The position numbers were made by a program, and so were the translations under genes. A stretch of DNA of 63,049 nucleotides from Firmicutes bacterium UBA2116 (lineage in GTDB: Bacteria; Bacillota; Clostridia; Tissierellales; Sedimentibacteraceae): NCBI GenBank assembly GCA_002331025.1, contig DCYG01000006.1:393-63441 (forward strand), in the 5' to 3' direction. This document shows, one piece after another, positions 1 through 9,022 of this stretch (the first letter of the stretch is position 1; each line of letters begins with the position of its first letter). Under the pieces are notes generated by a model. The model did no database searches, had not been told where the DNA came from, and saw nothing but the letters and a program-made list of their open reading frames with translations.

Positions 1-109
1 GTAGAACCTTAACAAGAAGTTGTATTGGATATTAAAAGAGACCTTAGAATTTTGGTTATAAACGTATTTTTAGATTTTGATTATTACAAAATAATGAAAT
101 AAACAATTA

Positions 110-1072
110 TTGAAAAAACAACCTATTGATAAAGGGCAATTATTCATATACAATAAATATAAATATTTACAAGGTACTGCTAAAGGAGTGATTAAAATAT
201 CTGTTGATAATGTAAAGATTATTTCACTTATTAACAATTCGCCTAAATATGACTCTTATTTAAAAGGTTGCTTTGGGGTTTCTTTTTGGATTGAAGCAGG
301 CTCGGATAACAATAAAAAAATTATTCTTTTTGATGTGGGGCCGCTTGTTGAGCCATTAGTTTACAATGCAAAGCTGCTGGGATTAAATTTATCAGATATT
401 GATATGATTGTACTTTCACATTGCCATTTTGATCATACAGAAGCGCTTCACGGTGTTATAAAAGAAATAGGGCATAAGGTTCCTATTTATGCTCATCCGG
501 ACATCTTCAGACCAAATTTTATTTTAGAACCTGAATATATGAACTATGCAATGAAAGATGAAAACAGTAAGGGAAATATTGAGAAATTAGGCGGAAATTT
601 TATTTTTAGCAAAACTCCTATTGAAATATATCCCGGAGTACATGTAACAGGCGAAGTGAACAAGGTAACAGCCTTTGAGGAAACAGGAGGCGTTTCCTGT
701 TTTACCATAGATGGGGAAGGACGTACAATTACTGACAGATTGCAGGATGATTTGTCGTTAGTAATAAATGTTACAGGAAAAGGTCTTGTAATTATAACAG
801 GATGCGGACATGCTGGGATAGTAAACATTATTAAGCATTCTATTAAGGTTACAAATATAAATCGAATTGAGGGAATTATCGGAGGTTTTCATCTTTTGGA
901 AGCAAAGCAAGATAGGGTTGATAAAACTGTTGAATCAATAAAACAATTTTCTCCTCATTGGGTTGCTCCAACTCACTGTACCGGTATAATTCCAACGGCT
1001 AAATTTGCATTTGCCTTTGGAGATAAATTTAAGGAAATAAATGCGGGAGATATTGTAGAAATCAACAGATGA
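110..1072 (+). CDS. MBL-fold metallohydrolase, dihydropterin ribofuranosylaminobenzene phosphate synthase-like
   Basis: A 320-residue protein of the metallo-beta-lactamase fold. The metal-binding motif HxHxDH is present as H104, H106, D108 and H109 (SHCHFDH), followed by a Gly-rich GCGHAG segment and a C-terminal PTHCTG. This layout is typical of the subfamily annotated as 7,8-dihydropterin-6-yl-methyl-4-(beta-D-ribofuranosyl)aminobenzene 5'-phosphate synthase; the true substrate cannot be read from sequence. The TTG start at 110 is the most upstream option after the in-frame TGA at 95 and has no clear Shine-Dalgarno sequence. The conserved fold begins near residue 28, so the GTG at 188 is an alternative start. 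The gene converges on the chemotaxis receptor and shares its terminator. Confidence 0.75.
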   Translation: MKKQPIDKGQLFIYNKYKYLQGTAKGVIKISVDNVKIISLINNSPKYDSYLKGCFGVSFWIEAGSDNNKKIILFDVGPLVEPLVYNAKLLGLNLSDIDMIVLSHCHFDHTEALHGVIKEIGHKVPIYAHPDIFRPNFILEPEYMNYAMKDENSKGNIEKLGGNFIFSKTPIEIYPGVHVTGEVNKVTAFEETGGVSCFTIDGEGRTITDRLQDDLSLVINVTGKGLVIITGCGHAGIVNIIKHSIKVTNINRIEGIIGGFHLLEAKQDRVDKTVESIKQFSPHWVAPTHCTGIIPTAKFAFAFGDKFKEINAGDIVEINR

Positions 1073-1096
1073 CATACCGTTCAGGTATGTCATCTG
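1066..1096. terminator. Bidirectional terminator between convergent genes
   Basis: A perfect 13-bp stem (1066-1078 with 1084-1096) and a 5-nt loop overlap the stop codon of the MBL gene and lie just past the stop of the chemotaxis receptor. The T-run is weak on both sides. Confidence 0.65.
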
Positions 1097-1101
1097 TTCA
1101 A

Positions 1102-2373
1102 TTAACATGTCGCTTTTAATTTGAACGTTTGTACCATGTCTTTCAGCGCTTCTGCCTGCTTATAAAGTTCTTCTATGGCAGCCGCACTTTCTTCTGATGC
1201 TGCCGAACTTGACTGCACAACGTCGGATACCTGTACGATTCCGTTGTTAATCTGATTTATGCTGGATGATTGTCCAACTGATGCATCCGCAATTTCTCCG
1301 ACTAACCCTGCAACCTGCTCTATTCCACCTACTATTTCGTTGAATGCATTTGCAGTAACTTTCGCAATTTTTGAGCCGTATTCAGCTCTTTGTATTGAGT
1401 TTTTTATCATGTCCGTGGTTTCCTTAGCGGCTTCTGCCGAACGCCATGCTAAATTTCTTACTTCATCAGCTACAACAGCAAAACCTTTTCCGTATTGTCC
1501 TGCTCTTGCTGCTTCCACCGCAGCGTTTAATGACAATATATTCGTTTGGAACGCAATGTCTTCAATAGCTTTTATTACCTTTGAAATATTTGAGGATGAC
1601 ACGTTAATTTCATCCATTGCATTGAGCATTTCTTCCATGTGCCTGTTGCCGCTGATTGCACCGTCTTTAACTCCATTAGCGCATGCCTTTGCTTTATCCG
1701 CATTATCCGCACTTAAACTAATCTGACCTTTTACTTCCTCTATAGTAGCTGTAAGTTCCTGAAGGGAGCTTGCCTGCTGACATGCTCCCTCTGCAAGGTG
1801 TATACTTGCATCTGATATTTGGCCTGCTCCGGTTACAACCTGCCTGGATGCATCGCATATTTGAGAAAGAATAATATTATTTTTTTCCAGAATGCTGTTC
1901 AGCGCAATGCCCAAAACATCCTTTTCCGAATTTATTTTTACACTAACTGTAAGGTCTCCGTCTGCTATAGCTTCAGCCGCCTGCGCCTGAGCTCTTATGT
2001 TTTCTACCATTTCCTTAAAGGAACTCATCAATTCTCCGACTTCATCCTTCGTAAGGACACGTACATTTGCGCTTGCATCTCCAAGGGAGAGTTGCTTTGC
2101 AATATTATTAAGTATTTTCAGGGGTCTTACAATACTTTTATTTAAAATTTTACAGATTATTGAACCTGAAACAGCTGAGATAATAATGAAGAACAACATT
2201 GCGGCTGAAAAAACCGTAAACAGCTTTGATGAAACATTGTTTGTCAGATATAGATTATAGATGGTGAAAAGGCTTATTAAAGAGACTAAAATAGTTATCA
2301 TTGTTACTACACCGAATCCTATTGCCATTCTTTTGCTAAGTGCAATTGAATTCTGTTTTTCTTTTTTTTCCAT
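1102..2373 (-). CDS. Methyl-accepting chemotaxis protein without a large sensory domain
   Basis: A 423-residue receptor. Two hydrophobic segments lie at about residues 15-42 and 50-72, separated by only about ten polar residues, so there is almost no extracytoplasmic sensing region. A HAMP linker follows (about 72-130), then a cytoplasmic signalling domain with the conserved hairpin tip around IAFQTNILSLNAAVEAARAG and EVRNLAWRS, which docks CheA/CheW. The protein may sense through the membrane, HAMP or a partner. No che genes are nearby, so it is an orphan receptor. The ATG start has an AAGGGG site about ten bases upstream. Confidence 0.93.
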   Translation of the reverse strand: MEKKEKQNSIALSKRMAIGFGVVTMITILVSLISLFTIYNLYLTNNVSSKLFTVFSAAMLFFIIISAVSGSIICKILNKSIVRPLKILNNIAKQLSLGDASANVRVLTKDEVGELMSSFKEMVENIRAQAQAAEAIADGDLTVSVKINSEKDVLGIALNSILEKNNIILSQICDASRQVVTGAGQISDASIHLAEGACQQASSLQELTATIEEVKGQISLSADNADKAKACANGVKDGAISGNRHMEEMLNAMDEINVSSSNISKVIKAIEDIAFQTNILSLNAAVEAARAGQYGKGFAVVADEVRNLAWRSAEAAKETTDMIKNSIQRAEYGSKIAKVTANAFNEIVGGIEQVAGLVGEIADASVGQSSSINQINNGIVQVSDVVQSSSAASEESAAAIEELYKQAEALKDMVQTFKLKATC

Positions 2374-2576
2374 ATGAGCAACGCCCCTTATCTTTATTAT
2401 TTTTACTTAACTTATATCGCCAGCTTTTAATATAATTTTAGCTGAAGTAAAAATTTTATGTTATAATTATTTCAGTTTACAGGGTAAAATTATAATCTTA
2501 TTGAAAATTGAATGTCTTAAATTGAGAAGAAAAGCATCATAACAGATGATATAATTTTAGAACAGGCGGTGGTTTT

Positions 2577-3248
2577 TTGTATTTTGAATATGGAGATAAA
2601 GAAATTGAATTACTGAAGAAAAGAGATAAGAAGCTGGGCGAAGCTATAGACAGGATTGGTCACATATACAGACCGGTTGATACAGATTTGTTTTCTTCGG
2701 TTATACATCATATTATAGGGCAGCAGATTTCTACAAGGGCTCAGGAGACCGTGTGGAGGAGGCTTTGTGATAGTCTCGGAAATATAGATGCTAAAACTAT
2801 ATGCTCTGTTGAATTAAATGAGCTGCAAGGCTTTGGGATGACGTTTAAAAAGGCCGGATATATAAAGGATTTTGCCGAGAGAGTCAGAAGCGGGGATTTC
2901 GGCATGAACCGGCTTGTCGGGTTTTCGGATGATGAGGTTGTGAGAGAGCTTTCGTCCATAAAGGGTATAGGCGTGTGGACTGCAGAAATGATAATGATAT
3001 TCAGCATGCAGCGCCCGGATATTGTGAGCTTTGGAGATCTTGCAATTATACGCGGTATGAGGATGCTTTACCGTCACAAAAATATAGACAGAAAAAGGTT
3101 TGAGAGATATAAAAAGAGGTATTCACCGTACGGTACCGTTGCAAGCCTGTATTTATGGGCAATTGCCGGAGGTGCAATACCTGAAATCAGTGATTGTGTA
3201 CCGAAAAAGAAAAAGGAGGCAAGAAATGATAAAACATGCATTTTATAA
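2577..3248 (+). CDS. alkA: DNA-3-methyladenine glycosylase (AlkA-type, HhH-GPD)
   Basis: Base-excision repair glycosylase of 223 residues, lacking the N-terminal TBP-like domain of E. coli AlkA. A helix-hairpin-helix spans about residues 126-137 (LSSIKGIGVWTA), and the catalytic aspartate is D154 in SFGDLAI. It would remove alkylated purines such as 3-methyladenine. The TTG start at 2577 follows an AGGCGGTGG ribosome-binding site. Its 3' end runs 23 bases into ogt, so the two alkylation-repair genes are translationally coupled. The Lys-rich C-terminal tail is coded by the DNA that also holds the ogt ribosome-binding site. Confidence 0.87.
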   Translation: MYFEYGDKEIELLKKRDKKLGEAIDRIGHIYRPVDTDLFSSVIHHIIGQQISTRAQETVWRRLCDSLGNIDAKTICSVELNELQGFGMTFKKAGYIKDFAERVRSGDFGMNRLVGFSDDEVVRELSSIKGIGVWTAEMIMIFSMQRPDIVSFGDLAIIRGMRMLYRHKNIDRKRFERYKKRYSPYGTVASLYLWAIAGGAIPEISDCVPKKKKEARNDKTCIL

Positions 3249-3693
3249 TTTTGAATTTGGTACTTTGAAAATAGGGTATACTGAAGCAGCGGTTATAAGC
3301 GTCAGGACAGTCGGTAAAATAGATGACAAAGATGAACATTCGCAGCTTTCAGACATTGTATATGAGCAAATTTGCGAATATATGAAAGGAAGACGAAAAA
3401 TCTTTGATTTTCCATACGAGCTTCACGGCACGGAGTTTCAGATACGTGTGTGGAATGAACTGTGCCGGATTCCGTACGGTGAAACCCGAACGTACAAGCA
3501 GGTGGCCGAGGCTGCGGGTAATCCGAAGGCAAGTCGTGCAGCCGGTGCGGCAAATGGGAAGAATCCGCTTTGGATTGTAATTCCATGTCACCGTGTTATC
3601 GGTACTGATGGAAAACTTACCGGATATGCGGGAGGGCTTGAATTTAAAAAAACTCTTCTCAATCTTGAGAAGGGCGCTAATGAAATTTATTGA
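3226..3693 (+). CDS. ogt: Methylated-DNA--protein-cysteine S-methyltransferase
   Basis: A 155-residue suicide repair protein that takes methyl groups from O6-methylguanine. The active-site motif PCHRVIG is present with the acceptor cysteine at residue 121, and the helix-turn-helix region RIPYGETRTYKQVA that inserts into DNA is intact. The N-terminal domain is short and lacks the zinc/HTH AraC part of Ada, which fits Ogt. The frame is open further upstream, but the ATG at 3226 is chosen because AAGGAGG lies six bases before it. It overlaps the upstream glycosylase gene by 23 bases, giving an alkylation-damage operon. Confidence 0.92.
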   Translation: MIKHAFYNFEFGTLKIGYTEAAVISVRTVGKIDDKDEHSQLSDIVYEQICEYMKGRRKIFDFPYELHGTEFQIRVWNELCRIPYGETRTYKQVAEAAGNPKASRAAGAANGKNPLWIVIPCHRVIGTDGKLTGYAGGLEFKKTLLNLEKGANEIY

Positions 3694-3831
3694 AAAGACA
3701 GAAAAGTTCGAAAAATATATTTCTGTACAGCACCAAATTATGGGAACAATACTATATTAAAAACCGTCTATATTATATAAGGGATAAAGTATTAATTTAT
3801 GCTTATAAAAATTAAAAGGGGGTTTTTAAAA

Positions 3832-5550
3832 ATGAAGAAAATCAAAACATTTACAACTTATGTACTAGTGCTGTTACTGATGTTATCATCGTTAATGGTT
3901 TTTCCGGGTTATGCTTACGGCAGTAGTGCAGTTGAAAAGTTTTCATTCAAAACATTGGAAGGATATTATTTATGTGCTGAGGATGGGGGCGGAAATATAT
4001 TAACAGCAGACAGAACTGAAGTAGGACCTTGGGAAAAGTTTGAAATTGTTAATATCTCAAAAGGATATGTTGCGGTGAAAAGCGATGAAGGATATTATCT
4101 AAGTGCTTCCGATGATGAAGAAAGCTTGCACGTTGAGGCTACGGAAGTTGGAAAAAGACAGAAATTTAAGCTGGTTGAATTGGATAATAAAAAGGTTGCT
4201 CTTAAAACGTATTATGACAAATATGTTTGTGCTGAGAACGGCGGTGGAGGAAAGGTAGTTGCCGACAGAACAAAAATAGGCGAATGGGAATCTTTCGAAC
4301 TTATTAAAAGTAAGGAAAGCAATGATGAAGAAAAAAGCACTCTGACTGCAAAAGTAAGTGATAAAGAGGTTAAACTTACATGGACTAAGGTAGAAAGTAC
4401 AAAAAAAGTAGTTGGATATAACCTTTATAGAGGTACAGTATCCGGGAAACAATCAAAAACTCCGATAACAGATGCTCTGATAGAAGGAACATCATATACT
4501 GATAAAAATATCAAAGCAGACACAAAGTATTATTATATAGTTAAGCCTGTATATAAGGATAAAACAATTGGTCCTGCATCAAATGAAGTAGAGGTTATAT
4601 TGAAATCAAGCATAGTTTTAAGTGCGAAGTCAGCATCTAATGGAGTTGAATTATCATGGAATAAGCCGAAATATTCTCCTGAAATAATAGGATACAACAT
4701 ATACAGGGGGACTCAATCAGGAAAGCAGTCAGATACTCCGATAACAGATTTTCCGATAGAAAAAACATCATATACTGATAAAAATATCAAAGCAGACACC
4801 AAGTATTACTATGTAGTTAATCCGGTATACAAGGATAAAACGTTAGGGCCTGCATCAAATGAAGTGGAAGCTACTATGAAATCAACCATAACTTTAAGTG
4901 CGAAATCAGTGTCTAACGGAATTGAATTATCATGGAACAAGCCGAAATATTCCAATGAAATAGTTGGATACAACATATACAGAGCGACTCGATCAGGAAC
5001 GCAGTCAAAAACTCCGATAACAGATTTCCCGATAGAGGGAACATCATATACCGATAAAAATATCGAAAATAATCAGACGTATTATTATATATTAAAGGTA
5101 GTTTACAAAGATAAGACTCTTGGTGAACCAACCGCTGAGGTTTCTGTTAAATCAAATTTCGGTAAAACCATTGTTTTGCAGGTAGGAAGTAAATATATGC
5201 ATGTTAATGGCAAGAAAATAGAAATAGACCCCGGCAAGGGAACAGAAGTAGTTATTAAAAATGGCAGGACCTTCCTCCCAATCAGAGCGCTTATAGAAAA
5301 CATGGGCGGAGAAGTAGAATGGGATCAATGGGAAAGAAAAGTCAGCTTGTATTTAGATAAGCATAAGATACATCTCTGGATTGGAAATAAGACTGCAAAG
5401 GTTGACGGAGTAAATAAAGAGACGGATGTGGAACCATATATTTCAGATAGTAACAGAACAATGCTTCCTTTAAGATTCATCATTGAGAATTTTGATTGTG
5501 AAGTTGATTGGGATGGCACAACAAAAAAGGTAACCATAAGAACGAATTAA
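3832..5550 (+). CDS. Secreted modular protein: beta-trefoil-like, three FN3 repeats, copper amine oxidase-type N domain
   Basis: A 572-residue exported protein. A Lys-rich start and hydrophobic core (residues 1-30) form a signal peptide. Residues about 34-165 are a fascin/trefoil-like domain with repeated GYYLCAEDGGG and KYVCAENGGGG turns. Three fibronectin-III-like modules follow, built on the recurring text GYNIYRGT...SYTDKNI...YYYVV with an exact 92-residue (276-bp) period. The last 120 residues form the copper amine oxidase N-terminal domain common in clostridial cell-envelope proteins (FLPIRALIENMGGEVEWD, then MLPLRFIIENFDCEVDWD). No sortase signal or enzyme domain is seen; it is probably a binding or wall-associated protein. 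The ATG at 3832 follows AAAGGGGGG and is preferred over one 33 bases earlier. Confidence 0.8.
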   Translation: MKKIKTFTTYVLVLLLMLSSLMVFPGYAYGSSAVEKFSFKTLEGYYLCAEDGGGNILTADRTEVGPWEKFEIVNISKGYVAVKSDEGYYLSASDDEESLHVEATEVGKRQKFKLVELDNKKVALKTYYDKYVCAENGGGGKVVADRTKIGEWESFELIKSKESNDEEKSTLTAKVSDKEVKLTWTKVESTKKVVGYNLYRGTVSGKQSKTPITDALIEGTSYTDKNIKADTKYYYIVKPVYKDKTIGPASNEVEVILKSSIVLSAKSASNGVELSWNKPKYSPEIIGYNIYRGTQSGKQSDTPITDFPIEKTSYTDKNIKADTKYYYVVNPVYKDKTLGPASNEVEATMKSTITLSAKSVSNGIELSWNKPKYSNEIVGYNIYRATRSGTQSKTPITDFPIEGTSYTDKNIENNQTYYYILKVVYKDKTLGEPTAEVSVKSNFGKTIVLQVGSKYMHVNGKKIEIDPGKGTEVVIKNGRTFLPIRALIENMGGEVEWDQWERKVSLYLDKHKIHLWIGNKTAKVDGVNKETDVEPYISDSNRTMLPLRFIIENFDCEVDWDGTTKKVTIRTN

Positions 5551-5575
5551 ATGATATGAAGTATGTAAAGATGAG

Positions 5576-5605
5576 GGAACGAATTATCGTTCCTTTCATT
5601 TTTTA
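5576..5605 (+). terminator. Rho-independent terminator after the modular secreted protein
   Basis: A perfect 7-bp stem (GGAACGA at 5576-5582 with TCGTTCC at 5587-5593), a 4-nt loop and a T-rich tail. Confidence 0.8.
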
Positions 5606-5661
5606 CATATTCCTTGACTTTACGGCTGTTTTTTTATAATATTAAGCGGGAGAATTAGCTT

Positions 5662-6591
5662 ATGAACAAGATTATGGAATATGTGAGAAAACTTTTTTCC
5701 GGTGATATTATCGGATACATTATGATCTTCGGAGCAGGAACGCTTTGGGGTACAATAGGGTTGTTTGTAAAATTATTGAGCGGTGCCGGTGCAAGTACTT
5801 CACTTATAGCTTTTATGCGATTATTTATGGGTTTTTGCATTTTAATTCCTATTATGCTTTGTACTGGTGGCCTGAAAATATTTAAAATTGATAAAAAAGG
5901 CCTTATTCAATGTCTGCTGTTAGGTATATTAGCACAGGCACTTTTTAATTACTGCTACAATGTAAGCATAGGAAGTGTCGGAGTTGCTACTGCATCTATA
6001 CTTTTATACACTGCTCCTGTATTTGTATGTATTATGTCCAAAATAATTTTTAAGGAATTGATAGGAAAGCTCAAGGTTTTTGCTTTGGTTGTAAACTTAG
6101 CAGGGTGCTTTTTAATGGTTACAGGCGGCGACTTATCAGCTTTTAAAATATCTGCTTTTGGAATTTTCTTTGGACTAGCGGCAGCCTTTTTATACAGTCT
6201 GGTAACAATAGTGGGAAAAATTGCATCGGGCAATGTACATCCGTTTACGATTGTTTTCTATAGCTTTCTGTTTGGATGGCTGACTCTTGGCGTAATTTCT
6301 TCACCATGGCAAGCTATTGCCGATGTATCCGGTCTTAAATTCTGGATATATGCATCAGGGTATGGTCTGATACCGACGGTAGGGTCATATTTGCTCTACA
6401 TGGGTGGCTTGAGAAAGAATCTGGAAATATCAAAGGTTCCGATTATTGCGTCGGTTGAGACGGTTATTGCAACATTGATAGGGGTATTGGTATTTAAAGA
6501 AAATCTTAATTTCATCAGTGTGTTGGGAATTATTATACTACTTGCATCCATTGCTATTATGAATATGAAAAAAGATGATATCCTTCGCTGA
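5662..6591 (+). CDS. EamA/DMT-family transporter
   Basis: A 309-residue inner-membrane protein with about ten hydrophobic helices in two EamA halves. The first half carries GAGTLWGTIGLFVKLL and the second FGLAAAFLYSLVTIVGK, typical of the drug/metabolite transporter superfamily. Substrate unknown; relatives export amino acids or other small metabolites. The ATG at 5662 follows GGGAG about ten bases upstream. The last three codons and the stop lie inside a copy of a dispersed repeat (6581-6606), so the C-terminus may have been set by repeat insertion. Confidence 0.85.
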   Translation: MNKIMEYVRKLFSGDIIGYIMIFGAGTLWGTIGLFVKLLSGAGASTSLIAFMRLFMGFCILIPIMLCTGGLKIFKIDKKGLIQCLLLGILAQALFNYCYNVSIGSVGVATASILLYTAPVFVCIMSKIIFKELIGKLKVFALVVNLAGCFLMVTGGDLSAFKISAFGIFFGLAAAFLYSLVTIVGKIASGNVHPFTIVFYSFLFGWLTLGVISSPWQAIADVSGLKFWIYASGYGLIPTVGSYLLYMGGLRKNLEISKVPIIASVETVIATLIGVLVFKENLNFISVLGIIILLASIAIMNMKKDDILR

Positions 6592-6607
6592 CACTCGGGA
6601 TGACAAA
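6581..6607. repeat. Half-copy of the TCATCC-GAGCG dispersed repeat
   Basis: Read on the minus strand this is GTCATCCCGAGTG followed by CAGCGAAGGAT, close to the arms of the complete hairpin element at 34117-34199. It overlaps the 3' end of the EamA gene. Confidence 0.6.
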
Positions 6608-6640
6608 GTCAGCAAGATAATAGGATAAAGAGGATGGCAA

Positions 6641-9022
6641 TTAAATGTCGTCCTCTTTATCTTTAAATACTGTTTTTGCTATGTTTATAGCTTCCTTTGC
6701 ATCCTTTGAATAAAAGTCAGATCCGATTTTATAAGCATAGTCAGGTGTTAACACCGCACCGCCGACCATTATTTTTATGTGAGGAAAATCATTTTTCAGA
6801 ACCGTTATAGTATCCTCCATGTTTTTAACAGTGGTAGTCATTAAAGCACTTAAACCCACTAAGTCGATATTCTCCTTGCGTACGGCTTCAACGATTTTTT
6901 CCGTACTTACGTCCTTACCTAAATCTATGATTTTATATCCGTAATTTTCAAGGATAAGCTTAACGATATTTTTCCCTATATCGTGTATATCACCCTTTAC
7001 CGTTGCCAAAAGTATTTTATCTCCATCCATCATTTCATTGATTTTCGTGACTGATTTTTCCTTTATGGCTTCAAATGCTGCTTTGGATGTTTCGGCACTT
7101 CTTATGAGCTGAGGCAGAAATATTTCCTGTTTGTCATATCTTTCGCCCACAATATCCAAGGCAGGTATCATAAATTCATTTACTATTTCGATAGGATTAT
7201 ATTGTTCTAAAAGCTTCAGGGAAGCTTTTCTTGCTTCATCCTTCAATCCCTTTATGATAATATCCTTTAAGTCATCATTTGAGCATAATACCGTACTTTC
7301 CGCAACTATATTTCCATAGGTGTGTATATAATTCTTGCTGTCCTTATCCTGATTAGCTAAAACCTTAAAGGACCTTATAACATCCATTAATGCTTCATTG
7401 GTGGAATCTGTAATAGGTGCATCCAATCCGTAAGCTAAAGCCATTGCTAAGTAAGTAGTGTTCAACAGCTTCCTGTTAGGCAATCCAAAGGATACGTTGC
7501 TGGTACCCAGCACTATCTTTACATTATATTTATTTTTAATTAAAGGAATTGCTTTAAGTGTTTCCATTACCGCCCCTTGTTCTGATGAAGCGGTCAATAC
7601 AAGAGGGTCTATGAGTATATTTTCTTCAGGTATGCCGTATGACTTGGCTGATTCTACTATCGTTGTTGCTATTTTCAGTCTTTTTTCAGAGGTTGTGGGG
7701 ATACCGTCCTCATCCAGTGTCAATGCTACAACCAAGCAGCCGTATTTTTTGACGATAGGAAACACTTTTTCCATGCTTTCCTTTTTGCCGTTAACAGAAT
7801 TTATTATGGGTTTTCCGTTATACATTCTTGCAGCGGCAGCCAGGACATCAATATTTGCGCTGTCAATCTGCAACGGCAGAGAAACTACACTTTGTACCTC
7901 GGTTATTGTATTTATCATCATTTCTTTTTCGTCAATATCCGGAAGACCCACATTTATGTCCAATATTTCCGAGCCGCTTTCCTGTTGTTCTATGGCTTCT
8001 CTTATAACATAATCAAGATTGTTTTCTCTCAAAGCTTCCTTTAGTCTCTTTTTACCGGTGGGATTTATTCTTTCGCCTATAATTTTGACTTCTTCACCGA
8101 AAAATACTGCTTTTGATGAGGAAGTTGCAGATGTAAAATGTTTTTTTGTAATTTTCAACGGATTTAATCCAGCCAAAGCATTTGATAAGCTGCTGATATA
8201 TTCGGGAGTGGTACCGCAGCATCCTCCGAATATTACAACACCTTTTTCTGCCATTATTCTTATTTCAAGGCTGTATTCCTCCGGGTCAATATCATAATAT
8301 GTATTATTATTTTTATACTTGGGCAGACCTGCATTTGCCTGAACCATTACCGGTATTGAGCTGTATTTCAGCAGTTCATCAACTGTTGCCTGCAATTCCT
8401 TAGGACCTAAAGAGCAATTTACTCCAAGCACATCCACTCCTAGACCTTCTGCAACCGCAACAAATGTTGCTGCGTCGGTGCCTGTGAATGTACGTCCGTT
8501 ATTCTGGAATGACATGGTACAAAATACAGGAAGGTCGGAGTTCTCTTTAGCAGCAAGTATTGCCGCCTTTAATTCGTAAATATCAGTCATGGTTTCTATA
8601 AGTATTATATCTGCTCCTGCCTTTACTCCCGACAATATTTGCTCTTTAAATATATTATAAGCTTCGTCAAAACTCAGAGTGCCTAATGGAGACAGAAGAG
8701 TTCCTATGGGACCAATATCCAATGCCACATATTTTTCCTTAAGACCCTCTGCGGCTTGCTTTGCTGTTCGCACTGCAGCAGTTATGATTTCTTCAACAGT
8801 ATATGTTGAATTTTTCAATTTCAACCTGTTTGCGCCGAATGTATTTGTAGTTACAATATTTGCACCGGCATTTAAATATTCTTTATGTATATCGTAGATA
8901 ACTTCAGGTTCTGATATATTTAATACTTCAGGTAATTCACCTGTTTTCAATCCGGATTTTTGCAGCATAGTACCCATCGCTCCGTCAAAAAACAGAAATC
9001 TTTTCTTTAATTTATCTAACAC
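6641..9022 (-). CDS. metH: Cobalamin-dependent methionine synthase without reactivation domain
   Basis: Transfers a methyl group from methyltetrahydrofolate through cobalamin to homocysteine. At 793 residues it carries, in order, the homocysteine-binding barrel (zinc ligands in GVNCSLGP and GGCCGTTP), the pterin-binding barrel (IIGERINPTGKK, DINVGLPD), the cobalamin cap and the B12-binding domain with DIHDIGKN, whose histidine is the lower axial ligand. The C-terminal S-adenosylmethionine reactivation domain of the roughly 1200-residue enterobacterial enzyme is missing; that domain is the separate gene immediately upstream. The start is GTG at 9022 with GGAG upstream, overlapping the previous gene by 11 bases. 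Confidence 0.95.
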   Translation of the reverse strand: MLDKLKKRFLFFDGAMGTMLQKSGLKTGELPEVLNISEPEVIYDIHKEYLNAGANIVTTNTFGANRLKLKNSTYTVEEIITAAVRTAKQAAEGLKEKYVALDIGPIGTLLSPLGTLSFDEAYNIFKEQILSGVKAGADIILIETMTDIYELKAAILAAKENSDLPVFCTMSFQNNGRTFTGTDAATFVAVAEGLGVDVLGVNCSLGPKELQATVDELLKYSSIPVMVQANAGLPKYKNNNTYYDIDPEEYSLEIRIMAEKGVVIFGGCCGTTPEYISSLSNALAGLNPLKITKKHFTSATSSSKAVFFGEEVKIIGERINPTGKKRLKEALRENNLDYVIREAIEQQESGSEILDINVGLPDIDEKEMMINTITEVQSVVSLPLQIDSANIDVLAAAARMYNGKPIINSVNGKKESMEKVFPIVKKYGCLVVALTLDEDGIPTTSEKRLKIATTIVESAKSYGIPEENILIDPLVLTASSEQGAVMETLKAIPLIKNKYNVKIVLGTSNVSFGLPNRKLLNTTYLAMALAYGLDAPITDSTNEALMDVIRSFKVLANQDKDSKNYIHTYGNIVAESTVLCSNDDLKDIIIKGLKDEARKASLKLLEQYNPIEIVNEFMIPALDIVGERYDKQEIFLPQLIRSAETSKAAFEAIKEKSVTKINEMMDGDKILLATVKGDIHDIGKNIVKLILENYGYKIIDLGKDVSTEKIVEAVRKENIDLVGLSALMTTTVKNMEDTITVLKNDFPHIKIMVGGAVLTPDYAYKIGSDFYSKDAKEAINIAKTVFKDKEDDI

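Noticed and set aside
1..109. End of an upstream gene at the left edge
   Set aside because: All three plus-strand frames contain early stops and no conserved text; nothing can be supported.
1259..1726. 155-codon open frame antisense to the chemotaxis receptor
   Set aside because: Ser/Ala/Ile-rich reverse image of the receptor coiled coil; no start signal.
4400..5150. CRISPR-like periodic repeat
   Set aside because: The period is 276 bp and the repeats are in-frame FN3 modules of a secreted protein.
7458..8012. 184-codon open frame antisense to metH
   Set aside because: Lies wholly opposite a well-conserved enzyme, has no ribosome-binding site and no recognisable domain; best explained by the codon bias of metH.
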